Numbered from the stretch's first letter, positions 1-12,920 are shown. The stretch is 64,000 nucleotides of DNA from Anisakis pegreffii (GCA_035041965.1 JAPYMA010002101.1:1-64000); one strand, 5' to 3'. Numbers and translations: made by a program. The notes: a model not told the origin generated them from the letters alone.

Positions 1-393
1 ATTATTATTATCATGGTATTATTATTATTATTATTATTATATATTATTATATATTATTATCATTATTATTAGTATTATTATTACTATTATTATTATTGTT
101 ATTATTAATATTATTATTGTTATTATTATTATTTCTATTATTATTATTCTTCTTCTTCTTCTTATTATTATTATTATTATTATTACTATTATTATTATTA
201 TTCTTATTATTATTAGTCTTATTATTATTATTATTATTATTATTGTTATTACTGTTATTATCCTTATTATTATTATTATTATTATTATTGTTATTATTAT
301 TATTATTGTTATTGTTGTTATTATTATTATTATTATTATTATTGTTGTTATTACTATTATTGTTATTATTATTATTATTATTGTTATTATTCT
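1..393. repeat. (ATT)n trinucleotide microsatellite
   Basis: Nearly uninterrupted ATT/TTA repeats with scattered single-base changes (GTT, CTT, ACT). It runs from the window edge, so its true length is unknown. Both strands are open only because the repeat lacks stops in some frames (poly-Leu and poly-Asn); these are not genes. Confidence 0.95.
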
Positions 394-2079
394 TAAACTG
401 GTCTATCGCTGTAATCGTTATCACGTTACGCGCCCTAATGAAAGTGGTCTGATCTATCAGGCAACAAAAAGTTGAACGTGTTAATGATTGAACATCAGTA
501 AAGAATTGCTTGTAGAAGCTGGAGACAAATAGCTGTGATTTTCATGGGAAAATCGCTTGGCAAACCAATCAAAAACATTCTTTCTGAATTCTTCATACGT
601 GAATGAGAATTATATGTGTGCAAACTACAATACGATGTAAATAATGATTATTTTATGCATATAAGACGATATTACGAAGAGACTGGGTAACACTTGGCAA
701 AGGAAGGCAAGATCAAGGACCGAATGGAAACGCATTGTGGCCAACAACGTTACATTCGTTTGATAGCCTGGCTAATACTGGTACTCATGATAATGACTGG
801 CATGCATTTAATCGGTTTCATTCGCTTATTTATTCGAAGGAAATCAAAAATTGCCTTGCGATTCTATTCGGTTCTATTCGAATTCAATGAAATAATCAAA
901 GGATGGAGTATTTTTTGTGCACACATTCATCGCTAATCACATTGCTGATAAGTGCGTTTGTTCTTCGATGCCGTCAGTCCATTAGATGAATTGAACACAG
1001 AACTATGACGTAATTATGTATGCTTTATATGAGCAAATTCACTCGTAATTCTGCTGAGTTGTAAGCAAATTAACAAATAAATCTGTGAACGTTAAATCTG
1101 TGAAGCGCATTTTGAAGAAAATCTTGCAAATGAACTATCGGTTGTTCATTATCATGCTGGCAAGTTTTTTTTATCCATATCATCATATGATAACCTCTAT
1201 CGGTTGCATGCTGCAGTGCCTTGATTGTTTTGTTTATCTACAGTTGCATTTGTTAGCATTAACACGGTGATATGCTCATATCAACATCATCTCTGCACTG
1301 ATGTTATTTACTTGGGAAAAATTCAATTCAAAGTGCAATTTCATTTAGCGATCGATTCTTTTTTCATGGTGGTGTTTTTATTGATGTTGATCAATCAGTC
1401 AAAAACCATTGCCAATCAACCACATCAATCTTCGCTCGTTCAATTCTTTGCTTACCAATTATCAGTTTCTTTTCTTTGCCAACAATCTTTGTCAACAGTC
1501 TTTCTATATTTAACGTCTTGTTTTCCAATATTTCAGATATATTCTATTGAAAATCAGATGTACTCAGTTGCAAGATGCGCTCATATTATCTATATGAGAC
1601 ATGTGAACTGATCATTGAACTCAAGTTACAGCTAAAATATATGAAACATAAACTCAAGCTATGTAAACTAATTGTTGTTGTTGTTGTTATTTGTTAGCAT
1701 ATCAGTACAATTCCACTGGAACTTCATCAATTTGCACTTCATCAATTGAAAAACTGATATCTATCATAAGTATACTGAAAAATCTGTTTCACTTAAGTAT
1801 AGAAAAAAGCATTCTTTCGTACTGGTAGAAAAAAAAGAAACGAATGAAAGCCAATTAGCAGTTGCTGTGGACAGCCTTTCGAAGTTTCGAACCATTCACT
1901 AAATTTATGATCGGTAATTAGTACTTAATTTGTTTGCGATGTTTCCGTTGAGGTGATGATGATATTACGAAGTAAACGCAGAGTATTTGTTCTGTTTGGA
2001 CAAGTTTAATTCATTGCGAGTGTTCATCTTGTGCACTGCGATTACCAAAAAGTGTCGTGCTTCAATTCGGATCTTTCGC
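394..2079. other. Intergenic spacer, no supportable gene
   Basis: AT-rich sequence. The short open frames here (80 to 128 codons) show no recognisable domain and no coherent exon chain. A short (TTG)n run lies near 1675-1690. The 5' regulatory region of the downstream ribokinase gene should lie in the right part. Confidence 0.5.
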
Positions 2080-2085
2080 TTTTAG
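2080..2085 (+). promoter_or_regulatory. Candidate 3' splice acceptor just upstream of the ribokinase start
   Basis: CTTTTAG-type acceptor 12 nt before the ATG at 2098. In nematodes such a site can be a spliced-leader trans-splice acceptor or the end of a 5'UTR intron. Position and motif are seen; the role is inferred. Confidence 0.35.
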
Positions 2086-2097
2086 GTTCGCTTAGTT

Positions 2098-4527
2098 ATG
2101 ATTGATGTGGTCGTGCTCGGAAGTATTGTTCAAGATCTCATCAGGTCAGTTTATCCAACAACATCAGCGCATTTGTTCCAAGAGCGAACAGTATCTGACT
2201 GCTATGAAGTCATAGGTAACTTGTTCAAGTCATCATCACACTCATAGCTTATCGCCAATCCATAAGATTTTTCTCCTCCAGCTAGACGAGGTTCCAAGCT
2301 GCGAGAGTACTTTATCTCTATATGTCCTTAATGAAAAATCGTCTAGTCTCAGAGTCTGAATGAAAGTAGCCTAGTAACTGCCTAGGATCTGAGAGTCTTT
2401 CCTTAATAAGGAATTCCATCAATTCATTCTAATCTCTATGAAAAGTATTGATATTTTCGTTAGCAAATGCTCAGCTCCACACATATCCACAGTCCTATCG
2501 GCAATAATCCGATAGATACTATCATTGATATTCCGCACATGAACCTTAGTCGTAAGCAATCTCTGATTCAGTACGGTTCTATAAAATTCAATTTTTAGTT
2601 ATGCGAATCGATTTCCGCGTCCTGGTGAATGCATACGAGGTAACTCATTTGAAGTTGGTTGCGGTGGACGGGGCGCCAATCAAGCAGCGCAAATTGCGAG
2701 ACTCGGTGGAAGGGTTGTTATGATTGGAAGGGTTTGTGTTGCCTTACATACAATGGTTAAATTGACAGGTTGCAATCGTGGAATTCTATGTTCCAGTGCC
2801 TTAGCAGCACATCAATGAATTTTATTGCAAAAGCTATTGACGAATGCTTTCCAGATGATATAAGAGCATAAAACATTTCACTGAATGATTGTGATTGGAA
2901 AGTTTTGCTTTCTAAAGGTTGGCAATGATGTGTTCGGACCGTTGAACATTGAAAATCTTCGAAATACTGGAGTGATTACGGATTATATTGAACGAAGCAA
3001 TACGGCTGGAACGGCAACTGCTATGGTAACGGTCACTGAGGAGGGTTCGTTACCTGTTCGAAAAATTTTTGCTGATCGAACTCAAATCCTCTCTGAGAAT
3101 TGCTTTTAAAGTCAATTAGAGATTTTCAAATAGAGATTTGAGCGAAAAACTCTAAATGAGATGAAAATTTCTGAGCAATTTGATGACTCACTTGAACTCA
3201 TCAAAAATACTGCTCACTCTATGCAGGTGAAAACTCAGTTGTTGTCATATTGGGTGCCAATATGGAAATAAAGCCATCACGAGCCGAGCAATTGGAAGCC
3301 TTAATTGCAAATTCGAAAATTCTACTCACTCAGTTCGAAATTCCGTATGATACACTGAAACGTGCATTCCAAATAGCCAGGAAACATAAAGGTAGGCTCA
3401 GCGTAAAGAATGTTTAACGAAGATAGCTTTTATTGAATATTTTTCGAACAGAAATTCTAATCCTCAAATCTCATCACAATTGTAGATTGCACAATAATAG
3501 GATGTTATGAATTGTATGGATCAGAGAACTTCGATAATAATCAAACGATCAAAAGATGTAACTTAAATCAGCGTGTTCTGTTGAGGATTATGAAAGTGGT
3601 GGTCAGCACTGAGAGTCGATATTAGGTGACATTTGAGGTTTTTGCAGTAAAGGTATTTTTCAATTTGGGTCAGTCCGCGCCTGATTTTGATCCAAGTATC
3701 CTGGGATTGGTTGACGTTCTGTGTATGAATGCGAGTGCGGTGAGTGAAGTACAATTTATCTCACAATTAGGATATTTTTGAGAAATTCTTGCTCATAAAC
3801 GTAATGTTAAATTCTGATTACTGCCCTTATTTCCTTAATAGATCTAGAATCGTTTGTTATTTTTCGTTACACTGGGTATTGAGATGTTGATCTCTTTTCA
3901 GCATCTCTCATCCAAGATTTTGATCATTTTTAGACCGAGAATTTATCTGGCCAAGCGATCAGATGCATAGAGGATGCAGTTGTTGCAGTCAAAAAGATTG
4001 CTCGCATGGGTCCGAAGGCTGTTATCACCACTCTGGGATCGAAAGGTGCCGTTGTGGCCACAAAAGACTCTTTTGTGGCTCACGTCCCAGTGCCACCAGT
4101 CAGAGCTACTGATGTTACGGTATGTGTGTTATCCTTCAATCAGAACACCTCAACAAGACATCAACAATTCGCAAAAACTGTATGAAGCGATTTTTTTTCG
4201 GTATTACCCGAACAATTTAATTTTAAAAGGAGTATCTGACAAATTAAGAATGTTTCAGAATTTTAGATGAACTTAACATTCATTGAGTAATATTACTATA
4301 TTACTCGTTTCTGATATTTGGGGTAATCACATAAGAGCTCGGTTTTATAGGGCGCAGGAGACTCATTTTGTGGGTCGTTGGCCTATTTGATGGTGGTGAA
4401 GCCAGATCTAACGCTCGAAGAACAAGTGCATCGTGCACAGTTGGTAGCATCAATTTCAGTCCAGCACAAAGGTACTCAAGCTTCGTATCCTTGGGCCAGT
4501 GATCTGCCCGAAGATATTCTTGGATGA
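2098..4527 (+). CDS. rbks: Ribokinase (PfkB carbohydrate kinase family), 7 exons
   Basis: Cytosolic enzyme that phosphorylates D-ribose with ATP to ribose-5-phosphate. Exons by frame and GT/AG sites: 2098-2144, 2599-2731, 2918-3044, 3227-3391, 3648-3739, 3934-4119, 4351-4527; all phases agree. The protein is about 308 residues, the normal size for the family. The N-terminus has the MIDVVVLGSIVQDL strand. Exon 2 carries the sugar-binding GCGGRGANQAAQIARLG motif (PfkB signature 1). Exon 5 carries the NLGQSAP segment, in place of the usual NPAPA. The signature 2 motif DVTGAGDSFCGSLAY spans the exon 6/7 junction and contains the GAGD anion hole with the catalytic Asp. The C-terminal VQHKGTQASYPWASDLP resembles animal RBKS. 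No truncation or frameshift seen. The start is the first ATG in frame. Confidence 0.93.
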
Positions 4528-4799
4528 TTGATTCGATTCAGCCGTCTTCAATTCATACGAATAACCCAAAATAAGATTAATTTGCTCAAGTTGAAACGAC
4601 TATTTTTGCTCAAAATTTAATATTCCAATTAGAACAATTGAATATTCATATCAAAAAATATTCACGTTCATATCAAAAATGAACTGATAGTATTCAATGC
4701 TCAACAAACAGAGCATCCTACGGCTGATCTATCGAGTTCCAGATAAATTTGATTGTATATATGTTGAAGATATGTTGAGGTTATCCAGTTGATTAACTG

Positions 4800-4805
4800 A
4801 ATAAA
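4800..4805 (+). terminator. Polyadenylation signal AATAAA for the ribokinase gene
   Basis: Canonical AATAAA about 270 nt after the ribokinase stop, followed by a T-rich stretch. A plausible 3' end for the transcript; the cleavage site is not determined. Confidence 0.5.
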
Positions 4806-4899
4806 GATTTTTTTTCGACTTTGATTGATGTGTTCGGCGATACCATCCCAAAGTTGACCCACAGCGATCACATTCGTCAAGTTAGCTGATTCATCGGAG

Positions 4900-6230
4900 G
4901 TAAGTACTCAATCGCAGAACAGAACTGCAGAAATGCAGCTAAAAGCTGGAGATTGAGCGATTTAGCTCAAAGGTAACTCTGCTTTTTAAAAAGCTCAAAA
5001 TGCCGTCTTTATGGCATATCATGCGAAATTCAGCAACATCTCAGAAGCTGTCCAGAATCGATCGCAAGCATACGTACATACTTTATTCAAACCTTTCAAT
5101 CTTCTCACAATCAGTTGACTATGCTAAAAATTCGACTATTACTGAACAAAGCTGAGGATAGAGAGAGTCTGAATATGGTGCTGCTCACAGCAGTAGAGCA
5201 GTGCACATTCCTATAGCATTGAATGATGAAAACAGAGAGAGATCAATTGCATGCAGTTTGGCGGCGTTATGAAATCACTCAGCCGAGTGATAAACCCTCC
5301 GAAATGCAGTTGTATTCCGGAAATCTGCAAAGTCAGTCAACGATATACATAAATACATTTCTGAAAATAGGAAGTTTTCAGAATCACATAATTCGAAGAA
5401 TTAGCGTGCTGCTCATCAAAGCAGGGATACTTAGTTTGAAGGTGGTACTCGTGGAAAGTATAGAGTAGGGCGGCATAATGAAATCGCCGAGCCATTTTGA
5501 AATATCTTCAGAAATCTAGCTATATCTCCAAAAATACGCAAAATTAGTCGCCAGCACATATACTTTTCTGGAAGTAGAGAATTTTCCGCATCAGAAAGTG
5601 TCAAAAATCATGCATGCAGCTGACGAGCAAAGCGCAGAGCTCACCTGGTTTGAAGATTTCACTCATGGAAAGTAGGCGTGAGGCGGTGAATTAAAATGGC
5701 TTAACTATTTGACATAACTTTAGAAATTTCGGTATATCTCCTAAAACCTGCTAAATGCTGCATATGTATTTTTCTAAAGCTAGAGAATTTTCCGAATCCG
5801 AAAGTGTCAAAAAATTTGCGTGTTGCTGAACGAATCTAAGAATATGCTTAGTTTGTACAGATGCTCCAGATATCCGTGGTTGATTAACACGGCGATCAAT
5901 TGAGAGTGTCGGTAAAGCGAAAATGGCCGTTTGTAAGATACACCTTCCATAATTCCGCTAAAGTTTGGAAAATAACCTTAATCCGCCACACTTTAATAAT
6001 CTTCTGATGCTAAAGAATCGTCTGAATCGGACCGTGTTGAAAAAACGGCTGTTGCTGAACAAATCTGAGAGTCAACCTAATTTAAGGATGTCACCTTACA
6101 CTCCTTTAGTAATGCTTTGGTGGATCAACATTGGGATCAAATCTGCTCACCGACATTTTATAGATTCAAAAATTCAGATGAATCTTAGAAATTACGGATT
6201 TTGAAATTAATGTGACTGGTTCAATTGCTG
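4900..6230. repeat. Degenerate ~200-bp repeat field related to the 407-bp array
   Basis: Several diverged tandem units. Recurring blocks are 'tatatctcc' followed by an AT-rich stretch (near 5520 and 5730), 'agagaattttccg' (near 5575 and 5785), and 'gttgctgaacaaatctgagagt' variants (near 5140, 5825, 6050). The same blocks, in the same order, occur in the array at 50921-52548, so both look like one satellite family. The short open frames inside are not considered genes. Confidence 0.65.
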
Positions 6231-7948
6231 AGGTTCTCTCTAATTCGACAGCGCTGAATTTAGTAATCCAAACTGACAATGAGCGTAAATTCATCTTGAG
6301 CATGGCACCATAGAACTAAAGGACCGCGTTTCCACTATCACTTTAATCATAATGTTCTAAACGATCGAAACTCGTTTGCTTACAATCGATCATGCTAATT
6401 CAATTACTCAATCAGTGCATAAACACAAATTCGGTGAATCTATTACAACAAAGGCGATTGAGTTGTCACCGGGACTGACTGATCAAAAACCTTGAACTTA
6501 GGTGAAATTCTCTGTTGGATCAACCGTAAAAACAATGGTGTGCACAGGAATGCTATGCAATTTCATGACCTCATTTAACTATAACATGTCATTTTCATTT
6601 CATTTCAGTCATTCATTCATTCATTCACCATTCTATCATCTTTCATATCTGTAACATCTAATTTTAGCGCTCACTTCAATTTCAGTTAACGATTTATTCA
6701 TATCCATTTTATAGATTTTCTCAATTTCCACTCGACATATTCACTTATCAGCTAATTTCTTTGAATTGTCCAAAACAAATGCACAATTGGATTGCATTGG
6801 ATTATAGTTACTGTTCGTTATCACTACAAGATCGCTTTTATTTTGAATGTAATCATTATGATAAATGACTTCTGGTGTACCAGACAATTCTAGTTGATTC
6901 AGATCAAAGTTGGGAACGGCCAAGTGATCGAATCTATGTTTTGTCTAAATTGATCAAGTGATCAACGTTTGGAAATTATGCAAATATTACCTCATCAAAT
7001 AACTGCGCTGTATATCTGGCATCTGAACGTCTTTATAGCTGAATCGATGCACAAAATCATTTATTCACGCATAGAATTTGAACGATTTCACAGTTGACCT
7101 AAGCGATGTGTTGAAGTTGCACGATTGCCGATGAAAAACATCGAAATACTTCGAAAATTGTTAATCGATAATTTTTCTGGAACAGTAAAACGCCAGTTGA
7201 TGATTATGTATCGAATTGTATGATGCAATTTCCAGTTCTAATGAATGCTGATTTTACGACAGACTTACAGGGTGACGAGTTGTACGATGTACTTCTTTCA
7301 GATGCGCCATTTAAAATGGAATAACTCATTGAGAAATTCTCATTAGTATCATTATTTCATGATTTATATCGAACATTTTTGTAGTAATCACTCACAAAAG
7401 TGACCAAACGCAATTGCTCGTAAACAACCAGTTTTTTGCACCTAATTTCTCGTCATGAACTCACTTTTTGCAAGATTTTGCAAAAAATCTCGTTTCATTC
7501 CGAGAAAATTTCCATAATTTGACGACAGACATGCAGCAGCTCACTACATTTGTCTATAAGATTGACTGTAAGATTGCAGTTGAGAACAAACAAGCAAAAT
7601 TGTCTCATTCACATTTGCATTCCTCGAGAAAATTTCAACCTTCACGTTATGTTCAGCTAACAAATCACAGTTTAATGACTGAAAACTTGAATCATTCAGA
7701 CAATTAGAGCCAATTGCAGCACTTGAACATTCAGCAAACGCATAAAATATTCGCCAAACTATTAAAAATATGCATGGTCTCACCCGAATGCATGCACTAT
7801 TTTCACGCAAAAATTTTTGCAGTACTTTGCGTTTCTCAAGTGCTATCAGCCATTAAAATGTCGTCAACAATTGATTAATTGATTTTTAGATTATCGGAAA
7901 AGGACGAGTTGGACACTGAAAACACCGAAGTAAAAATTTTTAAGAGAG
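6231..7948. other. Spacer upstream of the membrane-protein gene
   Basis: No supportable gene. Open frames of 60-90 codons on both strands have no recognisable content. A GATTTTTAG acceptor-like site at about 7882-7890 lies ~60 nt before the ATG at 7949 and could be a 5'UTR or spliced-leader acceptor. Confidence 0.45.
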
Positions 7949-10900
7949 ATGATTGTCTCAGTTCTGGGATTCAGTTTAGTTTGTTTGGCGTTGTTTGTGG
8001 TGATGATCGGTATTGCATCGTTGGGTCTCGCGCTTTTCGTCATCCTTAAGGATCGATTGTTTCCAGTTGATGCGAGTGCACATATCGGGCAGTCCTCTCG
8101 AGCTCAACTCAGCCACGGTGTTGCTCACCCACCAGCACACAATCCTAACTTTTATAACGGAAGTTCGTTTTTGGTTCTGGTCATTCTCTCTCATCGAATT
8201 CTAACGTTGTTCTCCAAAATTTAAAATCTTTAATACTCGATAATTGTCCGTAATTAAGTACATAGATGAGAGTGACAAACAGCGAATAATTTCCTTTGCG
8301 TTATTTTCTTGTGTCCAACATGAAAATTTACCAATTCTGCATGAAAATCTCAACCTATAAAGTAATGCAATTGAACAGTTGAAACGTTCTTGTAAAATCG
8401 TTTCCGTAAGTAAATATGTTCAATTTCAATGTTACTCTCAATTTCTCGAGAGAATGCTTGATGTAACAAATTTGGGAGAAATAGAATTTTCGAATAATGA
8501 AACGGTCTGATCAAATATCTTGAAATATTGAGAGCATCAGTAGGTGTTCGCTGCAATCTAGTTAATTCCAGCAAATGGTCATGTTGCGGATGATATCGAT
8601 GGATTCCACAAATTCAATCGGGTATATCCATTGAGTGGTCAAGATTTAAACGGATCGGATGTGAAGGATCTGGATAAAATAACCAAACTGAGAACACCCA
8701 GAGAAGCAATTGAGTCTGCGGTAAGCGTGTTGCTAATTAGCATGATAAGATGGTCGGAGATGTTGCTATGAATCTATTCGAAATATATTCCATTTAAACA
8801 CTTGTGTTGACTGTATTCATTACCTTAACTTCACGATATTCATGTCTCGCTTCGAGATCAAATCAAGTTTTAGATCAAGTTGATCATACTCAGTTGATCT
8901 TTTCACAGTTCGGGGGATCTACCTTGCTTTATGATCTGCTGATCGTTTTGATCTAGAACATCACTTCCCTAGGGAATAATGAAACTTTCGTGTTCACATT
9001 CCAAATGTTAATTCGTCATTTTCTCGTGAACTAACGGAAAATAAATCCCAATCTCAGTATCGTGAAGGAGGAACTCCTGTGTTCTCTAGCGTGATACGAT
9101 GCGATCAAAAGACGATTGGCTAACGTACCGTTTAAACGCACAATATTCAACTACAATGAATGTCCCAAGCAATTTAGCAGATATGATACATGAAAGATGC
9201 CAGATAGATTATGTGATGATATACATTACAAAATAGATATTAGACTAAAGAATCCATCGTTACATATCGTTATCGTTAATAAGATAATTTACGACACTCA
9301 GAGTCTCCATTGAATTTCACCAATTGATTCACCCGAAAAAAGTTTTTGTTAATCTTCTTCAATTGAGTCTGCGGTAAGCGCGTTGCTAATTAGCATGACA
9401 AGAAGGTCACCATAATCATTTCTTATTGTCTTTGTGTTGATTGCTGCAATTGTTTAATGCTTGATCGTTTTGTGTTATTATTTTTTTTGTTATTGTTTTA
9501 TTTTTGTTCACTTTGTTTCTAAACAAGAATAAGTTGTCCATTCTATAATACAATATGCATCAAGAAACATAAAACGCAATAAAATGTAAGCAATATGAGA
9601 AATGAATTCTTCAGGTTTCTGCAACGAATGCCGCGAGCGAAACCACGAACACTACAAACAACGGTAGTAACGCAACTACCGAACTGCTTTCAACGAACAA
9701 CACTGAAAATAACGAGAAAGGCTCTTCTGAAGGCAACCAAGACGGTAATGGTAATAGCAACGAGAAGAAAAATGATACTGTGAAATGCGAAGCCTCCGCT
9801 TCATGTTCCTCTTCTTCCTCCTCATCCTCCTCTTCCTCTTCCTCCGCTTCTTCCTCTGCTTCTTCCTCCGGTTCCTCGTCCTCCTCGTCGTCCTCCTCCT
9901 CCTCCTCCTCGTCATCTTCAAAACCATCCGGCTCATCATCGTCATCAGAAGAAAGCGATTCTGCTGAGACGAAGACACCTATTGGTAAAAAAGTGCACGC
10001 CGAAGGAGAAACACAAAATCGCGTTGATCAAACAACTCAACAGCAACAGCAAGAAGAATCCTCCGCAGAAGTTGAAACAACAGTTGAAACTACTACAAGC
10101 TATCAATCGACTTCACAATCGCCAGCAACCAATCAAACATTTGCAGCAACTGAAGTCATCTATGAGAATCTGACGACTCTAACCAGTGCACCACCATCAT
10201 CGTTTGATAACGTTCAACAAAATGCTTCTCTTGAACAAGCTGTTCCTAGAGTGTCACCGATAATCCAGGTAACCGAAAACCCTGGTCAGCAGACGTCTGC
10301 AAACTTATACACTCAACAAAGTGCCCAGCAAGCATCAGAGAGCTTGACAACAACACAGGGTTCTCCTGTAGAGCAGCCATCAGAACCTCAATTGTTAGCA
10401 ATACCTCAACCACCTGAAAGATCTGCATCGCTATCACAAGTTACAAATCCTACTCAACCGACCCCATCGACCTACACATACACAGTTATATACCAACAAC
10501 AACAGACACAGGTATCTCCAGTCACGTCAACAGTTCAGCCACAGCAACAGCAGCAGCAACCATCCACCTCGTTCACATCACTACCTGAGTATCCCTATCA
10601 AAAGCAACCGCAACAACAACCATCTGTAACAGTCCGCTCACCAGAATACGCTCAACAACATACAAACGAAATTTCATCCGATTTATACCTTCAACAGCTC
10701 CAAGCAAGCTTACCACAGTCTCAAAGACCGTCATCAATACAATACCCTCAAACGCCCGCTACCCAAGTCCAATACATTCCAGCTGAAATGTCAACTGCCC
10801 AACCTCAAGCGCACTCCACCCAATTACCTCAAGGTTTTCAACTGGCTCAACGATCACCATCAGGTGTTCAGGCTGAAGCCATCCAAACAACGACATCACT

Positions 10901-10997
10901 ACCATTAACCACTACATCAACAGCCAAATCGATCACTACAGAAGTAACACTCTCAGCTGGAGCTCGTTTTCAGAACGTTCCTTTTCCATCAACATAA
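7949..10997 (+). CDS. Single-pass membrane protein with Ser tract and Q/P/T-rich tail, 3 exons
   Basis: Not recognised. Exons 7949-8117, 8572-8720 and 9615-10997 join in frame to about 566 residues. The ATG at 7949 has an in-frame stop (TAA) a few codons upstream. Residues ~1-34 are a strongly hydrophobic segment (many V, L, I, F, G), ending in a basic LKDR: a signal anchor or uncleaved transmembrane helix. Exon 2 encodes a polar acidic/basic stretch with no known fold. Exon 3 starts Asn/Thr-rich with several N-x-S/T sequons, then has a serine tract of roughly 50 residues broken by Ala, Gly and Pro (about 9790-9930), then an acidic patch, then ~330 residues rich in Gln, Pro, Thr and Ser. Such a tail is likely disordered and, if lumenal or extracellular, heavily O-glycosylated (mucin-like); this is inference. 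Exon 3 alone holds 81% of the coding sequence and lies between two copies of a direct repeat. Confidence 0.75.
8707..8755 (+). repeat. 49-bp direct repeat, copy 1, covering the end of exon 2 and its donor
   Basis: Runs from the last codons of exon 2 (IESA) through the GTAAGC donor into intron 2. A second copy lies at 9360-9408 in the same intron with a few changes. Confidence 0.8.
9360..9408 (+). repeat. 49-bp direct repeat, copy 2 (duplicated exon 2 end and donor)
   Basis: Near-identical to 8707-8755 and includes the same GTAAGC donor sequence, giving a decoy donor inside intron 2. No acceptor-to-donor exon around it looks coding. Confidence 0.8.
9437..9612 (+). repeat. ~170-bp direct repeat, left copy, immediately before exon 3
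   Basis: From 'ttgattgctgcaattg' to 'gagaaatgaattc'. The matching right copy is at 11278-11447. The left copy ends where the exon 3 acceptor begins. Confidence 0.8.
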
Positions 10998-11084
10998 TTT
11001 GTATGACCCGATGAAGCATTCCATGTCGAATTTTATCATTGCATTAATTTATGCTTTTTGTCTCATATGACTTCGAAGTTGCCC

Positions 11085-11090
11085 AATAAA
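11085..11090 (+). terminator. Polyadenylation signal AATAAA for the membrane-protein gene
   Basis: AATAAA 88 nt after the stop at 10997; a good distance for a compact nematode 3'UTR. Confidence 0.6.
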
Positions 11091-11277
11091 AGAACCACCA
11101 TTCAATTCAGCTCTGCAATTTTGAGCACTAATACAAATCATTATCGCTGTTTTCATAGAAAGTGATCAAAATGAGTTCCTTGAAATATAATAGGCGATAT
11201 ATGAAGCGTTCGAGTTCGACTTACTGAATACTCACTGATTCTGATAAAATTTGCTAATCATTTCTTAAGGTGTTTTG

Positions 11278-11447
11278 TTTTGATTGCTGAAATTGCTTGG
11301 TGCTTGATCGTTTTGTGTTTTTTATTATTGTTTAATTTTTGTTTACTCTGTTTCTGAAGAAGAATGAGTGTAGGTCGTCCATTATATTGTGCGCATCAAG
11401 AAACAGAAAACACAATTGAATGTAAACAATATGAGAAATGAATTCAT
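11278..11447 (+). repeat. ~170-bp direct repeat, right copy, after the membrane-protein gene
   Basis: Diverged copy of 9437-9612 sharing many blocks, including 'gcttgatcgttttgtgtt', 'gcatcaagaaaca' and 'aatatgagaaatgaattc'. The two copies bracket exon 3 and its polyadenylation signal. Confidence 0.8.
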
Positions 11448-12920
11448 TGGAGGCCGTTCAGTTCGGAGAATAAATTACTCATGAATCCGAGATCATATCA
11501 TCCTGATGATTACTTGATCCAGATCGTTAGACCTCATATTCATGGTGTCTATTAGGATGTTCTCTATTCCCTAGAAATTTCACATAGATATATGTGACTT
11601 TGGAGCAATTATAAATTAATATTGTCTTATTATTGTTAATATTTGCGTTACACACAGAAGATTCACTAGAATATGTAACACAATTTCTTAAATATTACAC
11701 TTATAATCACTCTTGAAATGTTGTAAAATCGTTCATTCTTTACCCGAAGTGTTCTGTTTTCAATTTCCAATCAAATTTCTCATTCTATGTGAACCATGCA
11801 GCGAAATTTTCTCATTCCTTCACTGCAGACTTATTGCGATCACTCTCATTCCATTTCATTTGCTCTTTTATTGGTTGATATGACAACAGACAGAGCATGT
11901 TTGTGAAGGCAGTGACCATCGAAAGAACAAATTTGAGTACTATTGCGTGGAAATTTCAGAACAAAATGAATATTCCGCATTCTATTCCCACTGAATTTCT
12001 TGAAAATCCTCCAAATACTGCTGTGAAATATGTCGAGATATCGATGTCGGGAAGCGGCGCATCACCTTGCTGTGAATATCGGCAGCCTTTCGAGCATCGA
12101 ATTGACATGTGCCAATCAGATGACACCCGAATGAATCAAGTCAAATAAAGCTTTGATTCAAGCAAATGAAAACATTGACTGTTCAAAGTGATAAGAGTTT
12201 CTCACTGTTCAATGATAAGAATTGATCACAACGTGCAAATTTATTAAACAGCTTTGATGCTCGCATCAAATATGAGCTTTTTTCACGGTTCCCTTCTAAA
12301 CATTATGTCAAAAACCAACAATGTAATTATCAACTAATTATCAGAATTATATCAAGCAATCGCCTGACCAAATTGTATTTTTATTCATATAACACGAGTC
12401 AATTATGGTAGCAGCACTCAAATGTCAAATGTAAAACAGTGTTGAATGGTGGTTGATGATCGTAAAGCTAAAATTAGTTTATCATTTGCGTGGCAGTCCA
12501 TCTGAACTATGTTCAATGATTTGTTATCAGTGAGTGATGTGCTGATAGTGCTGACTGTACTTTTGCTTGTGCACTCGTTGTTCGTTCCCGACCGTTCAAC
12601 GGCATCATATCACACGAACAATAGAACATCAACAATTAGTCTTTAAAGTAAAAATACTTTCATTCGTAAACTTTCAACAGTCATACTTTATGCCGTATTG
12701 TCTGGCAGTAATTGAGAGTAGTGATATTGTGTGATGATTGATGAATCATTGAAATTGATTACTTGTTAATCGTTAAAGTTCACTCAATTAATAAGACATA
12801 CCCTGAGGAATCTATCCAGAACGAGGCGTTATTCTCTACAGGCATTATTCTGTTTACATCTTATCACATTGAGGTCAGATCTCCTTAAGATAAATCGATT
12901 TAGTCTTATTCTTCTTTATT
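11448..12920. other. Intergenic spacer, no supportable gene
   Basis: Only one open frame exceeds 80 codons (11897-12148, +). It has no recognisable motif and no clear splice partners. Nothing else stands out. Confidence 0.4.

Noticed and set aside
47..452. Long poly-Asn and poly-Leu open frames at the left edge
   Set aside because: They are translations of an (ATT)n microsatellite with no flanking gene structure.
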